NCBI RefSeq assembly: GCF_900103935.1
Contig: NZ_FNIC01000001.1
Coordinates: 505,203-569,202, forward strand
Direction of reading: 5' to 3'
DNA: 64,000 nt
Origin: Nocardioides szechwanensis
Lineage (GTDB): Bacteria > Actinomycetota > Actinomycetes > Propionibacteriales > Nocardioidaceae
Positions 60,551-64,000 of this stretch are shown in pieces. Both the position numbers and the translations under genes were made by a program. A model generated the notes under the pieces. The model was not told the origin of the DNA and searched no databases. It was given only the letters and a program-made list of their open reading frames with translations. Within the stretch, counting starts at the first letter, position 1. Each line of letters opens with the position of its first letter.

Positions 60551-61381
60551 GTGGGGCAGCTCATCACGAACAATGGCAGTTTGCCGCGGGAGTATCTCGA
60601 AGTCATCGGCAAGATCACGGTGCTGAGCGGCCGGATCGAGAGCAGTCTCACCACCTGCATCACGTTCGCTGCAGGTGCAATCCAGGGGCCGAGCCACAAT
60701 GCGATAGCCGCGCTCGTCGCGGACCTCGGCTGGAGCGCGAAGCTGGACCGGCTCGAATTGCTTGCTAGCCGACAGATCTCGCACAACGGCGAGCGGTGGG
60801 CCGGCGCGATCAACAGAGTTGTTCCCGACGTTACGGCCGAGGCGATAAGGAAGGTCGTGAGGCTTTGCCGCGAGGCGGTCACGCCGCGCAACAACGTCGT
60901 GCACGGCACGTGGCGGCGCGGCACCTTGGACGGCGACCGGAGCATCAGTCATGTGGTTCTGAACACCGAGAGAAATCGCGGCATGCACAAGTCCACCAAC
61001 GAGATCGTCGACCTCGACCAGCTTGAGGAGTGGGCAGGGAAACTCGAACTCGCCGACCTATACACAGGCATCCTGGAGATCTATCTGAGCACCGGCGACC
61101 CCGAACACAGTCTGAAGCAGAGGTTCGAAGGCGTCTTGTCGCCCCCTGCTCGGACGCCTGACGATCTCGGTGCGGGATTGCGGTTGGTGAGGCTCGTGTA
61201 CGTCGAGGGCGGCGGTCTGGCCATGCAGGCCGCTGCGGCCACCGAAGCCGCGGCTATCGAGAAACTGCGACGGTGGTCGGTCACTGCGGTGCACCGCGCT
61301 CCGTTTGCGTTCGAGCGCTGCGTTCGGCCGGGGGAGTGGGAGTCGATTCCGATTCCCGAGATTCCCGGCAACCGGGACTGA
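60551..61381 (+). CDS. HEPN-motif-like protein
   Basis: The protein has 276 residues. The segment AVTPRNNVVHGTWRRGTLDG near residues 113-132 contains R-N-x3-H, the RX4-6H motif of HEPN RNases. It is preceded by helices YLEVIGKITVLSGRIESSLT and DLGWSAKLDRLELLASRQIS. The C-terminal third is separate. HEPN proteins often act in toxin-antitoxin or anti-phage systems. The motif alone does not prove nuclease activity; many phage-island proteins with RNxxVHG are uncharacterised. Confidence 0.5.
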   Translation: MGQLITNNGSLPREYLEVIGKITVLSGRIESSLTTCITFAAGAIQGPSHNAIAALVADLGWSAKLDRLELLASRQISHNGERWAGAINRVVPDVTAEAIRKVVRLCREAVTPRNNVVHGTWRRGTLDGDRSISHVVLNTERNRGMHKSTNEIVDLDQLEEWAGKLELADLYTGILEIYLSTGDPEHSLKQRFEGVLSPPARTPDDLGAGLRLVRLVYVEGGGLAMQAAAATEAAAIEKLRRWSVTAVHRAPFAFERCVRPGEWESIPIPEIPGNRD

Positions 61382-61450
61382 GTGCGGCATCGGCACCGGC
61401 ACCGGTGGCTTCGGCGCTAGAACGGGGTTGGGCCCGCCGACGGGGTCCCG

Positions 61451-61717
61451 CTAGTCCTGCGTATGAATCAGCAGGTCCTCGGCCGCGGCGGGCAGATCCG
61501 GACCGTCGAAGGTCACCTGGATGGTGGAGGTTCTCGGCACCCACGTGAGGAAGGCGGATCTGGAGCCGTCGTCGTCGACGGCGCCGCCGACCCATGCTCC
61601 GCCGCGCCTCTCGAAGTCAGCGGTCAGCATGACCATGAGGGCGGCAGCATCATCGTCGGTCGCGCGCGGGAGGGTAATCCGGTTGCCGTCGGGGGGCGTG
61701 ATCGTGACGTGGGCCAT
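61451..61717 (-). CDS. Uncharacterised small protein
   Basis: The protein has 88 residues: AHVTITPPDGNRITLPRATD, VLTADFERRGGAWVGGAVDD, TWVPRTSTIQVTFDGPDLPA. Mixed alpha/beta, no recognised family. Follows the triple-HTH gene on the same strand after 9 bases. Confidence 0.5.
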   Translation of the reverse strand: MAHVTITPPDGNRITLPRATDDDAAALMVMLTADFERRGGAWVGGAVDDDGSRSAFLTWVPRTSTIQVTFDGPDLPAAAEDLLIHTQD

Positions 61718-61726
61718 TCTCTGACC

Positions 61727-62350
61727 TTACGGCGTCTGTGGCGGCCCTTGGAGCGGAAACCTCTCTCCAAGGGCACGCGCTCGTCGGCCCGCCGCCACTT
61801 GCTCAATGTGGTCCCGCCGGTACCACCGGCGCCCTTGGCATTCGCAGAAGGGCACCCGGTCATTGGCGGCGAGTTGGCGCAGCCGCGAAGCGGTGATCCC
61901 GAGCACCAGTGCGGCGGTAGTGGGCCTTAGCCACACGTGCTCTTCGTCGGGCGGACCTGAGGGCTTGCGGCGCTCGCGCTCGCGGCGTCGTCGCTCCATG
62001 TCCGCCTGTCGCACCGCCCACTCTTCTGCGAACTGGTCAACCGACGCGCGGCTCAGCGCCGGCTGCGCGTTGCTCTCCACCTGCCGGCGGTCGATGTCAC
62101 CACGTCGCACGGCGTGCAGGATCGCGGTCTCGGAGCATCCGACGATCGCTGCGGCGCGGACGTAGGAGACCCACCGTGCGGTCTCCTCGACTCGATCGCG
62201 CACAGCGGTCTCGTCGACCAGGAGCTCCCGGCCGCGGCGCTTCCAGGGAAGGTGCCCGGTGCGTGCGAGGTGGCCGACGGTGTGTCGGCTTCGGTTTAGG
62301 AGTGTCGCGGCCTCGGCTGTGGTGAGCCAGCCGTCATCCCGACATGTCAC
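61727..62350 (-). CDS. Protein with three excisionase/MerR-type HTH units
   Basis: The protein has 207 residues. Three similar units can be read: GWLTTAEAATLLNRSRHTVG with LLVDETAVRDR (about 7-50), WVSYVRAAAIVGCSETAILH with RRQVESNAQPALSRASVD (about 58-105), and VWLRPTTAALVLGITASRLR with RWYRRDHIEQVA (about 140-190). A basic Arg/Glu linker (MERRRRERERRKP) separates units two and three. Single-unit members are common in mobile elements; three in one chain is unusual and suggests DNA looping or multi-site binding. Confidence 0.7.
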   Translation of the reverse strand: MTCRDDGWLTTAEAATLLNRSRHTVGHLARTGHLPWKRRGRELLVDETAVRDRVEETARWVSYVRAAAIVGCSETAILHAVRRGDIDRRQVESNAQPALSRASVDQFAEEWAVRQADMERRRRERERRKPSGPPDEEHVWLRPTTAALVLGITASRLRQLAANDRVPFCECQGRRWYRRDHIEQVAAGRRARALGERFPLQGPPQTP

Positions 62351-62360
62351 CCCGGCAGTA

Positions 62361-62456
62361 TCAGGCGCTGTCGTCTTCGGGAGCCAGGTCTGGGTGTGTC
62401 CCGAAGATCTGCAGGTAGGCGTCGTCGAGCTCGTTCCAGCCGTCGGGTCTGCTCAT
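62361..62456 (-). CDS. 31-residue peptide gene
   Basis: Codes for SRPDGWNELDDAYLQIFGTH then PDLAPEDDSA after Met. It ends 10 bases before the triple-HTH start on the same strand, so co-transcription is likely. High third-position GC and a sharp start/stop support it. Confidence 0.4.
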   Translation of the reverse strand: MSRPDGWNELDDAYLQIFGTHPDLAPEDDSA

Positions 62457-62610
62457 GCCCACCAGAGTGCCTCAGGTGCGGGGTGCGGCGCTGGTGTCAT
62501 CCACAGCGGCCCCGCCCGCTGTCGGCGCCCGGCTCTATGGTCCCCAGCGTGATGACCTCGGTGGGCGATTCCCTGACGCTGCGCTCGTGTGCGGCGCGTC
62601 GTGTCGGCAC

Positions 62611-62630
62611 TGGTATATCTGGTGGTATAT
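62611..62630 (+). promoter_or_regulatory. Direct repeat TGGTATAT x2 over the promoter
   Basis: TGGTATAT at 62611-62618 and 62623-62630, 12 bases apart. The second includes the TATATT -10 box (62626-62631), which is seven bases before the ATG at 62639. It is a likely site for the XRE regulator encoded downstream. Confidence 0.5.
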
Positions 62631-62638
62631 TTTCTTCC

Positions 62639-63283
62639 ATGATCGCATACCCCACTTCAACGCAAGTTCTCGACGACCTTGGCGACAAGGTGGTGCACGG
62701 CTTCTCCTCGATCGTAGCCGGGTCGAGGGCCGACTTGGCGGAGTACAGGGCTGCGCTGCCCCATGCCGTCGCCCGGGCAAGCGGTCGCGGGCTCGCGTCG
62801 TGGGTCCACGACGCCATGTGGGCGCGGGCCGTCGACGTCTTCGACGACATCACCGAGGTCCAACTGCACGAGTCGGGTCCAACCCGCGACATCTACGTCG
62901 GTCTGACGTACCACCTGCGGCTGAAGAGGCACAGCCCGACTGGGGCCATCCGGTCGTACCCGACCCAGAGCGCGCTGGACTTCATCACCCAGGAGCCCGA
63001 CCTCTTCACCCTGCTGGGGATCCGCCAGCTCAACTTGTGCGTCGGCTACGAGTGGGACGCCGCGACTCGCGAGATCGGTGGCGCCGTCATGTCGTTGCGC
63101 GACGGTTCATTCGACGAAGTCATCTGGATGATCGACCTGCCTGCAGCACCCGCGACCGGCACAGGTACGGTCGCCCCGATCACCCCGACCACCCCAGATA
63201 TCGACGGTCCGAGCACCCCCATCATCGCCGTACCGCGACTCGACGCCGCCGACGACACGAAGCAGGGAAACGACACGCCATGA
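62639..63283 (+). CDS. Uncharacterised protein upstream of XRE-ImmA gene
   Basis: The protein has 214 residues: IAYPTSTQVLDDLGDKVVHG, SWVHDAMWARAVDVFDDITE, DIYVGLTYHLRLKRHSPTGA and a Pro/Thr-rich tail (VAPITPTTPDIDGPSTPIIA). No family is recognised. Its stop overlaps the ATG of the XRE-ImmA gene (TGA/ATG at 63280-63283), so the two are translationally coupled and may be a regulatory or toxin-antitoxin-like pair. Confidence 0.55.
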   Translation: MIAYPTSTQVLDDLGDKVVHGFSSIVAGSRADLAEYRAALPHAVARASGRGLASWVHDAMWARAVDVFDDITEVQLHESGPTRDIYVGLTYHLRLKRHSPTGAIRSYPTQSALDFITQEPDLFTLLGIRQLNLCVGYEWDAATREIGGAVMSLRDGSFDEVIWMIDLPAAPATGTGTVAPITPTTPDIDGPSTPIIAVPRLDAADDTKQGNDTP

Positions 63284-64000
63284 ACGACCTCGGCGAGGTG
63301 CTGACAACCGCCCGCCGAGCGAGCGGCATGACGCAGGGTGAGCTGGCGGACCGCGTGGACATCACGCAGGCCGCGCTCTCCAGGTACGAGAACGGGCTAC
63401 GCGAGCCGGACGACACCACCCTGCAGGCGCTTGCACGGGAGTTGGGCGTCACGATCAAGTTCATTGAGCATGCAGGGCGGGCCCGCGGTGCTGTGGCAGT
63501 TGATGCGCACATGCGGAGGCGAGGGACTGCGCCGGCCACCATCTGGAAGCGTCTCGAAGCTCGGCTCAACATGTACCGGATGCACGCCAGCCTGATGACC
63601 GAGGAAGTCACCATTCATGCAGATCGGCGCATCCCGACCTTTGACCCGATCGACACGCGCCCCGAGGACGCGGCGCGGCTGGTGCGGATGCAGTGGGGCA
63701 TGCCGGTAGGCCCAGTTCGCAACCTCATCGGCTGGATCGAAGCGGCAGGATGTCTGGTGATCGAAGAGAGCTTCGGGTCTCCACGGGTCGATGGCATGTC
63801 CCAGTGGGTCAACGCGCAGCCCATCATGTTCGTCAACCGGGACGCCCCCACGGACCGCAAGCGGCTCACGCTTGCCCACGAGTTGGGGCATCTCGTCTTG
63901 CACTCAAACGAGGTTGTCGAGGACGTCGAGGATCAGGCGAACGCGTTCGCCGCGGAATTCCTGATGCCGATCGACGTCATTAGGCCGAGACTTCGGAACC
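63280..64000 (+). CDS. XRE-family HTH plus ImmA/IrrE-type metallopeptidase (cut by window end)
   Basis: At least 240 codons, open through 64000. The N-terminal XRE HTH reads LTTARRASGMTQGELADRVD, ITQAALSRYENGLREPDDTT. The peptidase motif is LTLAHELGHLVLHSNEV (HExxH) near residue 205, followed by ANAFAAEFLMP with a third-ligand Glu. This fusion occurs in phage immunity regulators and stress switches that cleave a repressor. The likely partner is the coupled upstream gene. The C-terminus is missing from the window. Confidence 0.8.
   Translation, partial: MNDLGEVLTTARRASGMTQGELADRVDITQAALSRYENGLREPDDTTLQALARELGVTIKFIEHAGRARGAVAVDAHMRRRGTAPATIWKRLEARLNMYRMHASLMTEEVTIHADRRIPTFDPIDTRPEDAARLVRMQWGMPVGPVRNLIGWIEAAGCLVIEESFGSPRVDGMSQWVNAQPIMFVNRDAPTDRKRLTLAHELGHLVLHSNEVVEDVEDQANAFAAEFLMPIDVIRPRLRN

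Larger units (their letters stand above)
44917..64000. mobile_element. Integrated phage-like/satellite-like element; right end not in window
   Basis: It starts inside the ligase gene with a serine integrase and continues with small coupled genes, control repeats, a sigma-like protein, one tape measure gene and zinc proteins to about 58,100; accessory genes follow. The N-terminal half of the ligase is not found up to 64,000, so either the element extends past the window or the right half was rearranged. No capsid, portal, terminase, lysis or other tail gene is visible. Confidence 0.55.

Overview
The window is about 70% GC, with start codons split between ATG and GTG. Many genes sit 6-7 bases behind a TANNNT box with no leader. 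Together with actinobacterial families (SepH, DUF4193, DUF3093, DUF3710, DUF3159, DUF222/HNH proteins, a FabG4/HtdX/FadA2-type locus and a ferrochelatase with C-terminal cysteines) this points to a Nocardioides-like member of the Propionibacteriales. The genus is inferred from family content and not proven.

Bases 1-44,670 are mostly ordinary chromosome. They hold sepH; a TRIC channel; an ECF sigma factor with a membrane-anchored partner; an aldonolactone oxidase overlapping an MFS gene; ferrochelatase and inositol monophosphatase; dut followed by DUF3710, an OB-fold protein and DUF3159; a potassium module (two TrkA/Ceo subunits divergent from a KimA-like permease); an rRNA/tRNA uracil methyltransferase; aconitase; a GH26-like secreted enzyme; a thiamine-binding/DUF3105/YjbQ operon; a secreted Asp-rich protein; a small gene under a SOS box; a GH18-like enzyme; a WYL regulator divergent from an alpha/beta hydrolase; NUDIX and SMP-30 genes; dxs; a lipoprotein metalloprotease; PAC2 and two tandem acyl-CoA thioesterases; then MaoC, FabG4, thiolase and TetR; then a DUF222/HNH gene.

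Two insertions stand out. (1) A 2.8-kb mini-island (16,559-19,374) lies at the 3' end of the methyltransferase gene. It carries an HTH gene, an AbiEii-like nucleotidyltransferase gene and an ERCC4 nuclease with an Lsr2-type DNA-binding tail. It is bounded by a 19-bp direct repeat, and the displaced original 3' end of the gene is still readable on its far side. (2) A phage-like element begins at about 44,920 inside an ATP-dependent DNA ligase gene, whose C-terminal part remains at 44,671-44,934. It opens with a large serine integrase and continues with a tightly coupled five-gene minus-strand operon, a noncoding control region of about 670 bp with tandem repeats, a sigma-like protein, small DNA-binding proteins, one tape measure gene of 1,353 codons, and zinc-binding small proteins including an HNH-like protein. 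No capsid, portal, terminase or other tail gene is visible, so it looks like a satellite or a reduced prophage.

Bases 58,141-64,000 are further accessory sequence: poorly characterised genes, a HEPN-motif protein, a protein with three excisionase-type HTH units, and an XRE/ImmA-IrrE protein cut by the window end. The missing half of the ligase is not seen, so the right end of the element probably lies beyond the window.
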